This document shows positions 43,682 to 51,859 of a stretch of DNA of 64,000 nucleotides, piece after piece. The DNA is from Chryseobacterium artocarpi (GTDB lineage: Bacteria > Bacteroidota > Bacteroidia > Flavobacteriales > Weeksellaceae). Under the pieces are notes generated by a model. It had not been told where the DNA came from. It saw only the letters and a list, made by a program, of their open reading frames with translations, and did no database searches. Where the stretch lies: assembly GCF_001684975.1 (NCBI RefSeq), contig NZ_MAYH01000049.1, forward strand, positions 186,001-250,000, written 5' to 3'. Position numbers and translations under genes: made by a program. Positions within the stretch are counted from its first letter, which is position 1. Each line of letters starts with the position of its first letter.

Positions 43682-44877
43682 GATTTTGAGAATATTAAAG
43701 TTGAACAGTTTCCTCCAAACCCGAATGAATTGGAAAGAACATGATTGATGTTTTTCTCTTTAAGCTGAGTAACAGGCGTTAAATCAAACTCTTCCATTTT
43801 TGTTTTAAAATTCAGATTCGGAAAGATAAGGCTGTGTTGCATGGCTAAGATTGAAAAAACAGCTTCAATTCCGGCAGCAGCAGCAAGTGTATGTCCTGTA
43901 AATGCCTTTGTAGAACTAAATTCAGGTACATTATTTTCCCCGAATATTCTGATCATGGCAATTCCCTCTGATAAATCATTGTTAGGCGTTGCTGTCCCAT
44001 GAACATTGATATAGTCGATATTCTCTTTTTGTAGCCCTGAAATTTTCAGAGCTTGCTGCATTGCTAAAAATGCACCTTGTCCGTTTTCAGAAGAAGCGGT
44101 TTGATGATGGGCATCATTGGCATTTCCGTATCCGGAAAGGTAAGCTAATACCTTTTTATTTTCTTTTTTTACAACTTCCTCAGATTCAAGAACGAGAAAA
44201 GCGGCTGCTTCTCCAAGGTTCAGACCTTTTCGGTTGTTGTCAAAAGGAGTATTGTAAGAGTCTGTAAGAATCATCAGAGTATTGAATCCGTTCAACGTAA
44301 ATTTTGAAAGCGAATCTGTTCCACCGACGATAACACGGTCTAAGACCCCGTTTTTAATTAATTTAGCTCCCATCATGATTGCATTGGCAGCAGATGAGCA
44401 TGCTGTACTAATGGTAGAAACCATGCCTTTTAATCCCAGATAATCAGCAATAGCCAATGAAGAATTTCCGGCATCATGAGCATCAATGTACTTTTGCTTT
44501 TCAGGGAAGTTTTCGTAGGAGTAGAAATATTTTTCGGTAATATCCATTCCTCCGACGCTGGTAGAGGAAATAAAACCGGTTTTGTATTCGTTGATATTTG
44601 AAATTCCGGCACTTTCTACAGCTTCTTTTGCAGCGATCATTCCCAATAAGGATGTTCTTGTTACGTTGTTGTCTTCATTAAGCTGAAGTTTCTTTACAAG
44701 TTCTTCATTGGATAATTTTATCTCACCCGTCTTAATCGCTCCGGCATGACGGGTTTCAAACATCTGAATATCTGAAATACCGTGTTTTCCGGACTGTAAT
44801 GAAATAAAATTTTCCTCCACATTGTTTCCGATGGAGGAAATGATGCCCATTCCTGTTATGGCAATTTTCTGGCTCAT
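43678..44877 (-). CDS. Beta-ketoacyl-ACP synthase (catalytic partner of chain-length factor)
   Basis: A FabF-type ketosynthase of 399 residues with a full triad: Cys near residue 160 in STACSSAAN, His in VHGTATPNN near 290 and His in TGHTLAAAAG near 328. It overlaps the chain-length-factor gene by 4 bases, so the two probably form the KS-alpha/beta heterodimer that makes the polyene chain. The adjacent ACP gene upstream is its likely carrier. Confidence 0.9.
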   Translation of the reverse strand: MSQKIAITGMGIISSIGNNVEENFISLQSGKHGISDIQMFETRHAGAIKTGEIKLSNEELVKKLQLNEDNNVTRTSLLGMIAAKEAVESAGISNINEYKTGFISSTSVGGMDITEKYFYSYENFPEKQKYIDAHDAGNSSLAIADYLGLKGMVSTISTACSSAANAIMMGAKLIKNGVLDRVIVGGTDSLSKFTLNGFNTLMILTDSYNTPFDNNRKGLNLGEAAAFLVLESEEVVKKENKKVLAYLSGYGNANDAHHQTASSENGQGAFLAMQQALKISGLQKENIDYINVHGTATPNNDLSEGIAMIRIFGENNVPEFSSTKAFTGHTLAAAAGIEAVFSILAMQHSLIFPNLNFKTKMEEFDLTPVTQLKEKNINHVLSNSFGFGGNCSTLIFSKS

Positions 44878-44902
44878 TAGTATGAATAATGTAACAATGT
44901 AT

Positions 44903-44943
44903 CAATGTAACAGTATATCAATAAAGGATAAACTGTTACATTG
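44903..44943. repeat. Intergenic inverted repeat C (GTTACATTG family)
   Basis: Perfect 12-bp arms CAATGTAACAGT (44903-44914) and ACTGTTACATTG (44932-44943), with extra AATGTAACAATGTATCAATG words to the left, lie between the ACP and ketosynthase genes. Confidence 0.75.
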
Positions 44944-44954
44944 TTGTATTAATT

Positions 44955-45212
44955 TTATTTTGTTCTGTTTTCTTCGATGAACTTAGCCATTACCTCAATA
45001 GACTGGAAAATTTCCTTTCCTTTTTTAGGATCAGCTAATTTAATTCCATATTCTTTATCAAGAAGAACGATAAGTTCTAAAGCATCAATAGAGTCAAGTC
45101 CTAATCCTCCTCCGAATAACGGATCCGTATCTTTGATTTCCTCTACAGAAACGTCTTCAAGGTTAAGTACTTCAATAATTTTGTGCTTCAATTCAGTTTT
45201 TAAGTTTTCCAT
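44955..45212 (-). CDS. Acyl carrier protein (second of two)
   Basis: An 85-residue ACP with phosphopantetheine Ser41 in LGLDSIDALELI. It differs in sequence from the ACP at 33205, suggesting a distinct task such as carrying the growing polyene while the other loads the aryl starter or a fatty chain. It is flanked on both sides by GTTACATTG-family inverted repeats. Confidence 0.9.
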   Translation of the reverse strand: MENLKTELKHKIIEVLNLEDVSVEEIKDTDPLFGGGLGLDSIDALELIVLLDKEYGIKLADPKKGKEIFQSIEVMAKFIEENRTK

Positions 45213-45214
45213 AA

Positions 45215-45302
45215 TTTAATTAAGTTTACCAATGTATCCATGTAAAAGTTTACGAATAGTTAAAATTGTTACATTTTTACGTGGTTATATTGTTACATTT
45301 AT
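45215..45302. repeat. Intergenic inverted repeat D (GTTACATTG family, diverged)
   Basis: Left words TTTACCAATGTATCCATGTA (45226-45245) face TTTTTACGTGGTTATATTGT (45274-45293), which are about 80% complementary. A further GTTACATTT follows. It fills the gap between the ketosynthase-like stub and ACP genes. Confidence 0.6.
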
Positions 45303-45841
45303 TACAAGGTTAGCAAATATACAAAAGCTTTATAATTTTCCTGATATAATTCAACCCAGCCGCATAATACTTTGTCTGCTTTTCCGGAATGAAGAATCTG
45401 CTCGGAATAATCATTTAAAAATTTTTCATCAAATTCATCCAAAACGAAAAAAGCATTCTCTGTCTGCATTTTATGTTTTATGCTGATTTCTCCTACACAT
45501 ATATTGGGAAGCGTATAGACAAAGACAGCAGGGCTCGGAAAGTAATTTTCCTGAGAATTGATGCTTTCCTGATATTTAAAATCAGTATCCAGGCTGGATG
45601 ATTTGTTGGCAAAAACTAATGCTGTTCTGCTGTGGTCTTCGTCTTTCAATAGCATTTCGGTAGCAAGAAAAGCTAATTTGCTTAAATTATCCATTTTGTG
45701 AAACTTAGGATAATTCAGTTCCATGGTTTTATAAGCATCCTTTGCGAATTCCAGGAATGTATGGTTCTGACTTTCAAAAATAATTTCTCCGTCAACGGTT
45801 ATTTTTGAATGTTCTAGGGTACAGGTGTTTGTTTTCTTCAT
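45302..45841 (-). CDS. Truncated ketosynthase-like protein
   Basis: A 179-residue protein resembling only the N-terminal part of a beta-ketoacyl synthase (SPAVFVYTLPNICVGEISIK corresponds to the region ahead of the active-site Cys). It has no catalytic Cys or His motif. Comparable short KS-like ORFs occur in Flavobacterial pigment clusters as I recall, so it is probably a real accessory subunit rather than a broken gene; that is not proven here. Its leader has a TATATTTG box (reverse strand, 45885-45892) and a hairpin. Confidence 0.65.
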   Translation of the reverse strand: MKKTNTCTLEHSKITVDGEIIFESQNHTFLEFAKDAYKTMELNYPKFHKMDNLSKLAFLATEMLLKDEDHSRTALVFANKSSSLDTDFKYQESINSQENYFPSPAVFVYTLPNICVGEISIKHKMQTENAFFVLDEFDEKFLNDYSEQILHSGKADKVLCGWVELYQENYKAFVYLLTL

Positions 45842-45938
45842 TAATAGCAGATCTGCTGTTTTTTAGCAGATTTTTTATTTTTCACAAATATAAAATAATT
45901 TGAAATGATAGCTAATGGTTAATTTTTTTGAATGATGA
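45842..45938. other. Leader with hairpin between KS-like gene and forward-strand insert
   Basis: On the forward strand ATCTGCT/AGCAGAT (45851-45871) forms a 7-bp stem followed by a T run. On the reverse strand the same element lies in the leader between the TATATTTG box (45885-45892) and the ATG of the KS-like gene, next to a perfect AGCAGATCTGCT palindrome (45846-45857). Confidence 0.45.
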
Positions 45939-46208
45939 TTTATAGTTTCTATTGAATACCGTTTTGTGTATGGGGATTATTTTGGTTCTACTGAAATATA
46001 TGTACTAGTTTTGAATGACAGAAATGATATTAGAGGAAGCACTGCTGGATTAGCATATATTTTGGATAAATATAATACAGGTATTAGTTTAGCAAAAGTT
46101 GATAGTAATGGAAACTTAACGAAAGTGAATGTTACTAAAGATAATATTACAGTTCCTGGTGGAGATGGTACATCTAAACAGGGAGTCAAAATTACAGGGT
46201 GCCCATAA
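45939..46208 (+). pseudogene. Probable 3' remnant of a larger gene
   Basis: An open frame begins without a plausible start codon (first in-frame GTG at 45966) directly after a stop. It encodes about 89 residues: SIEYRFVYGDYFGSTEIYVL, then NDRNDIRGSTAGLAYILDKY and ending in KQGVKITGCP. There is no signal peptide and no recognised family. It looks like the C-terminal end of a longer extracellular-type protein whose 5' part was lost. Confidence 0.35.
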
Positions 46209-46235
46209 TTACTAACAAGAATAAATTATAATATA

Positions 46236-46727
46236 ATGAAATCTATTTTTAAAATAATATTTGCTTCATTTTTTTTAATGATACTTCAGTTTTGCAATGC
46301 ACAACAAACCGAATATTCAAGAACTTATAATCGATTTAGTCCAGAATTACAGGATGTTGCTAACAATAAGACAAAATTTAATAATCAAAAATTTAAAGAT
46401 TTTTATAAAAGTCTCGGAGATAGAGGTTTGGAGATAAAGATGTTCTCTTATGATGCTAAAGAGTTTAATAGTAAAGATAATTATATTTTGAAACTTTACT
46501 TTATGGATAATAAAAGTAGAAGCTATGCGAATGATAATCATTATCAATTTCCAATGATTAAAATAACATTTAAAGAAAAGATGCCTCAAGAAGTAGAACC
46601 TCTTACCAAGCAGTATCATGGAGAATGGAATAATGTAGTAGCTAAATTTTTCTCCAATATGGAAATTGAAAAAATAGAATTTTATGGTATCAACGGATTT
46701 AATAGCACAGATAGAAGAGTTAGGTAA
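46236..46727 (+). CDS. Orphan exported protein
   Basis: A 163-residue protein with a signal peptide (MKSIFKIIFASFFLMILQFCNA-Q). The mature part is charged and aromatic (YSRTYNRFSPELQ, FYKSLGDRGLEIKMF) and no family is recognised. It is on the opposite strand to the surrounding pigment genes, more AT-rich than they are, and followed by a terminator. It is probably unrelated cargo inserted with the gene remnant upstream. Confidence 0.6.
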   Translation: MKSIFKIIFASFFLMILQFCNAQQTEYSRTYNRFSPELQDVANNKTKFNNQKFKDFYKSLGDRGLEIKMFSYDAKEFNSKDNYILKLYFMDNKSRSYANDNHYQFPMIKITFKEKMPQEVEPLTKQYHGEWNNVVAKFFSNMEIEKIEFYGINGFNSTDRRVR

Positions 46728-46791
46728 TAGAAAATAAGGCTTTTATGGCAAGATGAAATCCTGAGAGAACAAAACAGTAATAATAAAAAAT

Positions 46792-46817
46792 AAGACTCCA
46801 AAATTCTTGGAGTCTTT
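46792..46817. terminator. Bidirectional terminator
   Basis: A perfect 10-bp stem AAGACTCCAA/TTGGAGTCTT with a 5-nt loop lies between the orphan protein gene and the third ketosynthase gene. On the reverse strand it would end the transcript from 51.9 kb. Confidence 0.8.
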
Positions 46818-46820
46818 ATA

Positions 46821-47972
46821 TTATATCATCTTTTCCAAAACAATAGCCGCATTACAACCACCAAAGCCAGAAGCTGTTTTCAGGATATACCTGATAGTTG
46901 ATGTCTGATAATCTCTAATAACATTCAAAGGTTGGGAAACTCCCATTTCCTCAAAGTTTTTGGATGGAATTAATGTGCTGTGAAGAGCACTTTCCATAGA
47001 AATAATGCTTTCCAGTAATCCTGCTGCGCCAAGACAATGACCATAGAAGCCTTTCATGCTGTTCAAAGGAATATTTTGAAGTTCCATTCTGCTGAAAGCA
47101 ATGCTTTCCATCTCATCATTGTATAATGTAGCCGTTCCGTGAGCTGAAATAAAATCTATCTGTTCTGAAGTAATATTGGCTTCAATCATAGCATTTTTGA
47201 TACTTCCGTACAAACCGTCTCCGGTTCTTGAAGGTCCGGAAATATGATTGGCATCATTGATGGCAGAATCCCCAAGCACTCTAAACTTTATCTTTTCATT
47301 TTCGGAAGACTCGGAAGTTATGTAAGCTGCTGCTGCTGCTTCACCAATGTTGATTCCACTTCGGTTTTTATCATAAGGTTTACAAGGCTCAGAACCTATT
47401 GCCTGAAATGAATTGAAGCCGGAAATCACAAATTCCGAAATTTCATCGCCTGCAATTACAAAAGCGTCTTTATATTTCCCTGCCTGGATCATATTTTTAG
47501 CCACAGCAATTGCTATAACTCCTGAAACACAAGCATTAGAAACTACGATAGGTTTTGTAGTAAATCCGAAAAAATCTGCAATTTTCTGTGCTAATTTTGA
47601 AAGATAAGCGCCTTCAGGTAATTCAGTCTGATTTTTTAATAAGCTGACATTCCCTTTCGTTGTAGAAAGGATAAAAGCCGTTTTTTCAGTTACAGAATGT
47701 TTTTCGATGATAGGTTTAAGACTTAAAAGTAACATCTTTTCCAGTCTTGTGAATTCCTGGCTGTCAGTTATTTCAGAATCAAAAACTGTGGTGAATTCTT
47801 TATTCAGTTTTTCAGAATCAATCATAGAAGCATGAAAAGCATCCTGATTTTCTATAACCTTATGCAAAGCAACTCCTGACTTTCCTTCCAGAATAGCATT
47901 CCAGTTAGATTCAACATTAAATCCCAGCGGAGTTACACAATTATAGTCTGTGATATAAATTTGCTTTCTCAT
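46821..47972 (-). CDS. Beta-ketoacyl-ACP synthase (third catalytic)
   Basis: A FabF-type ketosynthase of 383 residues. The triad is intact: Cys near residue 147 in SNACVSGVIAI, His in SAHGTATLYND and His in GHCLGAAG. It overlaps the thioesterase gene by 4 bases. Aryl polyene systems use more than one KS, one of which may start chains or act late; the exact role of each of the three here is unresolved. Confidence 0.88.
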   Translation of the reverse strand: MRKQIYITDYNCVTPLGFNVESNWNAILEGKSGVALHKVIENQDAFHASMIDSEKLNKEFTTVFDSEITDSQEFTRLEKMLLLSLKPIIEKHSVTEKTAFILSTTKGNVSLLKNQTELPEGAYLSKLAQKIADFFGFTTKPIVVSNACVSGVIAIAVAKNMIQAGKYKDAFVIAGDEISEFVISGFNSFQAIGSEPCKPYDKNRSGINIGEAAAAAYITSESSENEKIKFRVLGDSAINDANHISGPSRTGDGLYGSIKNAMIEANITSEQIDFISAHGTATLYNDEMESIAFSRMELQNIPLNSMKGFYGHCLGAAGLLESIISMESALHSTLIPSKNFEEMGVSQPLNVIRDYQTSTIRYILKTASGFGGCNAAIVLEKMI

Positions 47973-48412
47973 GATAGTCCCATTTTATCTTTCCATGCCT
48001 GAAAAAAGTCCGGATTATATAAACATAAGCTTCCATTACTGTCCAGGAATACCTGAATAGTTTCTCCACTGCACACCAATTTATCTTCCTGATTGAAAAT
48101 CTCATATTTATAGATCAGTTTAGCAGAGACAGAATTGATGTAAGTGGTTACAATCCTGAAAGTTTCTCCATATTTTAAAGGAAGAAAATGTTCACAGGTG
48201 CTTTTTACAATAGGCGTTACAAATCCTGCATTCTGAATGTCAAGATAAGTTAGCCCATGCTGACGCCCGAAAGCTTCTCTTCCGTCTTCAAAATAAACGA
48301 TGTAATGTCCATGCCAGACAATTCCCAATGGATCTGTCTCGTTAAATCTTACCCTTACTTCTTCAGTGCAGGTTAATATATTTTCGTTAGACTGCATTTT
48401 GTTTTCTTTCAT
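47969..48412 (-). CDS. 4HBT-type acyl thioesterase
   Basis: A hotdog-fold thioesterase of about 147 residues with the 4-hydroxybenzoyl-CoA thioesterase motif NETDPLGIVWHGHYIVYFED; the Asp in DPLG is catalytic. Aryl polyene clusters encode such an enzyme, thought to remove stalled or finished acyl chains. Starts at 48412 (MKENK) or 48397 (MQSNE) are both possible; an upstream one would lie deep in the permease gene. Confidence 0.85.
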   Translation of the reverse strand: MKENKMQSNENILTCTEEVRVRFNETDPLGIVWHGHYIVYFEDGREAFGRQHGLTYLDIQNAGFVTPIVKSTCEHFLPLKYGETFRIVTTYINSVSAKLIYKYEIFNQEDKLVCSGETIQVFLDSNGSLCLYNPDFFQAWKDKMGLS

Positions 48413-49655
48413 AAAAAATGGAAATTGCCACCGTTGCAAGGTAAAATAAAAACAGGAATATCAGTTCTTTGGCAATACCTCCGATTCCGCTGTTTCTTAA
48501 AATAATATCATAATAAGCATTCAATCCCCAGTTCATAGGAGAGAATTTGGCTACCGTCTGCATGAATTCCGGCATTAAGAATACAGGAACCCAGATTCCG
48601 CCGATAGCTGCTAAAACCACAACCGATGTTGCCCCAAAAGGCGCTGATTGTTCCTGAGTGTCTGCAATTGTTCCTAATAATACTCCAAAACCGATTGCCG
48701 CAAGTCCCGCAAATAAAGTTACAGTAACCAGTTGGAACATTTTTCCGGATACATCAAATGCAGGAAGATCCATATAAGGGAAAAGGTAAATTCCTACCGC
48801 AACCATCAGTAAAAACTGAATGATGCAAATAATAAGATAGGTAAATGTTTTTCCTAAAATATGCACAAAATAAGGGGTAGGGCTTATTCTAGCTCTTACG
48901 CTTGTCCCCTGACTTTTTTCCTTTACAAGATTTATGGATAATGGAACTACAATGAAAAAGATTGCAAAAAGCGTCCATGCAGGTACATTATGCTGAACAG
49001 AATTCGGCATCACATCCATTTCTCCCTTTTTAGGGGTGATTTCTTTAAAGCTGATCAGATTTTTATTTTCATCAAGATTTTCAGTTGTTCCAAGCTGATC
49101 CTGGAATGCTTTATAAATCTTTTTGTTTTCAATCTCAAAAACCATTTTGTTGACAGAATTCATGACAGAGTTTTTGAATCCTGCATTCGTAGCCGGGTCA
49201 AAATATAAATGAATTTCTTTGGCTTTTGGAGCTTCGATTTTTGTCTTTATAGAATCATTTTCCAGTCCGAATGAACTTACAATCGTCTGAACTTTAGAAT
49301 CAATATTTGAATTTAAATCCTTTGTTAGATTTTCAGGAATAACGATTGCCATCTGATAATCTCCGGAAAATACGGCATCTTGTGCAGATTTTTCATTGAA
49401 ATTGGTCAATAGCTGGAAGGTTTTGCTGTTTTCAAGCTCCCCCTTTATATTTTTTGAGACCTCAGATTTATCATTATCAATAAAAATGATCGGGATTTTT
49501 GATCCTTCAAGGTTTTTAAAGGTAGAATCCTGAATCAGAGTAATGGTTACAATCAATAGCAACGGCATTACAAAAATGATTACAATTCCTCCGATATCTC
49601 TTTTCAACAGAAGAATTTCCTTAATAAAGCTTCTCCAGAGTTTATACAACAACAT
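48387..49655 (-). CDS. ABC-2 type transporter permease
   Basis: A 422-residue membrane protein. One N-terminal transmembrane helix, a large extracytoplasmic domain (about 45-215) and five further helices follow the YhhJ/ABC2_membrane_3 pattern (TLFAIFFIVVPLSINLVKEK, then WVPVFLMPEFMQTVAKFSPM). It overlaps the ATPase gene by 14 bases, so the pair forms an exporter. Pigment or lipid-precursor export is the likely role by context. Confidence 0.88.
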   Translation of the reverse strand: MLLYKLWRSFIKEILLLKRDIGGIVIIFVMPLLLIVTITLIQDSTFKNLEGSKIPIIFIDNDKSEVSKNIKGELENSKTFQLLTNFNEKSAQDAVFSGDYQMAIVIPENLTKDLNSNIDSKVQTIVSSFGLENDSIKTKIEAPKAKEIHLYFDPATNAGFKNSVMNSVNKMVFEIENKKIYKAFQDQLGTTENLDENKNLISFKEITPKKGEMDVMPNSVQHNVPAWTLFAIFFIVVPLSINLVKEKSQGTSVRARISPTPYFVHILGKTFTYLIICIIQFLLMVAVGIYLFPYMDLPAFDVSGKMFQLVTVTLFAGLAAIGFGVLLGTIADTQEQSAPFGATSVVVLAAIGGIWVPVFLMPEFMQTVAKFSPMNWGLNAYYDIILRNSGIGGIAKELIFLFLFYLATVAISIFYERKQNAV

Positions 49656-50400
49656 CTCTTAATTCTTTTCCGGTTAATGAAATGAAAACATCTTCAAGGT
49701 TTTCTGCATTGGCAAACTGTGAAACAAGCTCTTCCGGAGTTCCTACAGCATGAATCTTTCCATGATCGATGATCGCAATCTTGGTACAGAATTCTTCAGC
49801 TTCCGAAAGATGGTGAGAAGTATAAATAATACAGGTTCCCTGTTTATTTAAATCCTGAAGATAATCAATAATTGCTTTTTTAGACTGAACATCTACTCCT
49901 ACCGTTGGTTCATCCAAAAAGAGAACCTTAGGATTGTGAAGTGTTCCGGCGATAAGGTTACAACGGCGCTTCATCCCTCCGGAAAACTGTCCTACCTGTT
50001 TATTGGCAAATTTTGACAGCCCCATGATCTCCAACGATTCATCAATGGCTTTGGTAAGCTGTTTATGCTTTAATCCGTACAGACTTCCGAAAAACATTAA
50101 ATTTTCCTTTGCTGTAAGAGTAGGGTAGAGCGCATATTCCTGAGGAACAATTCCAATGATTTGTCTTATTTTGAAACCATCTTTTTGTGGGGAAAGCCCA
50201 TCAATAGTAAACTGTCCTGATGTTGGTTTAATTAATCCCGAAAGCATGGAAATCAAAGTTGTTTTTCCAGCTCCGTTAGGACCAAGAATTCCATAGATTT
50301 CGTTTTTATTGATATTCAAAGAGATATCATTTACAGAAAACTCGTCAGAATTTTTGTATTTTTTATATAGATTTTTGATCTCAATCATATTCTCTGCCAT
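49642..50400 (-). CDS. ABC transporter ATP-binding protein
   Basis: A 252-residue ATPase with Walker A GPNGAGKTT near residue 43, signature QFSGGMKRR near 140 and Walker B VLFLDEPTVG near 157. It is of the ABC-2 exporter (CcmA/DrrA-like) class. It starts one base after the BtrH-like gene stop and overlaps the permease gene, giving a three-gene block. Confidence 0.92.
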   Translation of the reverse strand: MAENMIEIKNLYKKYKNSDEFSVNDISLNINKNEIYGILGPNGAGKTTLISMLSGLIKPTSGQFTIDGLSPQKDGFKIRQIIGIVPQEYALYPTLTAKENLMFFGSLYGLKHKQLTKAIDESLEIMGLSKFANKQVGQFSGGMKRRCNLIAGTLHNPKVLFLDEPTVGVDVQSKKAIIDYLQDLNKQGTCIIYTSHHLSEAEEFCTKIAIIDHGKIHAVGTPEELVSQFANAENLEDVFISLTGKELRDVVV

Positions 50401-50401
50401 A

Positions 50402-51397
50402 TCAGATCGCTTTTCTCAGTTTTTTATAGAAAGCTTCTTCTAAATCTGCGATATGAAGCATTGTTTTTGATAATTCATTATAAATATTGCTCTTCGAGTT
50501 TCTGTTTTTATACACTCTGGCAATATCCACGGCAAAGTCTCTCCAAAGGTCTCCAATAGAAGTGATTTCCCTTGATAATTCTTTTAACTCATCGTTTTTA
50601 AGGATAACGGCTGCTTCCTGAAGAAAAGCTCCATAAATAAATCTGAAGCCACCACCTCCGGTCCCGATTTCCTCCTGCATTCTGATCAGCTGCCCAAGAT
50701 AATGATTGGTAACTTTTGTACCTTTCTTTTCTGCCCATTTCGGGATACTTTTTGCTACCCATCGCATTGCTTTTACTCCGATAAGTGGAACGGGAGCCAG
50801 CATATTTTTACAAGTGTCTTTGATTCCTTTTTTAATAGCCTCTTCCAAATGAATATTTTCAGGAATATAGATAGGGTAGTACATATGTCCTTTGGGAGGA
50901 AGTGCACCCTTGGCATATCTTACTTTTTCCAATTCAGCTTCTGAAAGGGAAGTGGTATAATCCATTACCGGATCACTGATCAGGAATTTTCCGTCTTCTT
51001 TACCGTATACTACAAGGTTATGAGCATTGAAGTGGAATTTATATTCTTCAGGGAAATAAGTAAGGTTGAAAACGCCTACCTGAAGCCCTGTAGGTATATT
51101 TTGTTCTAAATTTCTTTCTAATGCCTTCTGAGCATCCTGAGGGTTTGAGAATTTTTCTCTTTTTATTTTAATTCCTAATCTTTTTGCTGCTTTACTAAAG
51201 ATTGCACCCGGCATCGGACGATAGCTGAAGCCCGGAGCAAAGTTTACCTTTAAAAAAGGCAGATAGACAAAAAACAATCCTGAACCGATCCCGAAGATCA
51301 TAGGTTCACTGAGTTTCAGTCCTCTGTTAAGAAGTAGATTAGAAGCAACACCGTTTTCGCAATGCGCAGTCTGATGGTGTTCAAAATTTAATTTCAT
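50402..51397 (-). CDS. BtrH N-terminal domain protein (candidate acyltransferase)
   Basis: A 331-residue protein with a BtrH_N/DUF4872 layout (papain/C39-like fold). The probable nucleophile is Cys13 in TAHCENGVASNLL, and the partner His is in FNAHNLVVYG. BtrH of the butirosin pathway moves an acyl group from a carrier protein to an amine. By analogy this protein could transfer a carrier-bound acyl chain onto a hydroxyl or amine during pigment assembly. The role is inference. Confidence 0.78.
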   Translation of the reverse strand: MKLNFEHHQTAHCENGVASNLLLNRGLKLSEPMIFGIGSGLFFVYLPFLKVNFAPGFSYRPMPGAIFSKAAKRLGIKIKREKFSNPQDAQKALERNLEQNIPTGLQVGVFNLTYFPEEYKFHFNAHNLVVYGKEDGKFLISDPVMDYTTSLSEAELEKVRYAKGALPPKGHMYYPIYIPENIHLEEAIKKGIKDTCKNMLAPVPLIGVKAMRWVAKSIPKWAEKKGTKVTNHYLGQLIRMQEEIGTGGGGFRFIYGAFLQEAAVILKNDELKELSREITSIGDLWRDFAVDIARVYKNRNSKSNIYNELSKTMLHIADLEEAFYKKLRKAI

Positions 51398-51454
51398 TGG
51401 TAGCTTATATCTTTTTCATTGGTTAAATGGAATAGAGCATAGTGCTCATTTCAT

Positions 51455-51859
51455 TTATTTCCCATCGAAGTTTTTTAATTCATTGACTGAAATTCCGAAT
51501 GCGTCGGCATATTTTTTCAGTGCGGTTTCGCTTAGTGTTTTAAATACTTTGGGTTTAAAGTGTCTTTTTACCCTCCACTGCCACATTCCTACGTAAGAGG
51601 AAAGTACCCCAAGGTCCATTTTATTCAGTTCCATAAAATAAACGATCGGGCTTACGATATTATTGGCAACATTTTGTTTTGCTTCATCTATTCTTTCATG
51701 AATAAGTTCCATGGATTCGTCCAGAGCAGCTTTTTTTGCATCCCAGCCTGTACTATTTGCTGTTGTATAATTATCATTCTCATCTGTTACGTACAACACT
51801 TCTGTCATGTTGGCGGATTTCAGATTGCTTTCGTCTTGAGGTAGGTCTTGTTTTTTCAT
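51455..51859 (-). CDS. Hypothetical soluble protein, first gene of the reverse-strand set
   Basis: A 134-residue protein with an acidic, unstructured N-terminus and a helical remainder (YFMELNKMDLGVLSSYVGMW, then RHFKPKVFKTLSETALKKY). There is no signal peptide and no recognised family. It is 57 bases upstream of the BtrH-like gene and appears to start the transcript running down to 46.8 kb. Confidence 0.6.
   Translation of the reverse strand: MKKQDLPQDESNLKSANMTEVLYVTDENDNYTTANSTGWDAKKAALDESMELIHERIDEAKQNVANNIVSPIVYFMELNKMDLGVLSSYVGMWQWRVKRHFKPKVFKTLSETALKKYADAFGISVNELKNFDGK

Noticed and set aside
31878..45302. CRISPR-like array, from repeated GTTACATTG words
   Set aside because: The words are inverted pairs at four separate gaps, not regularly spaced direct repeats with spacers, and no cas genes are present.
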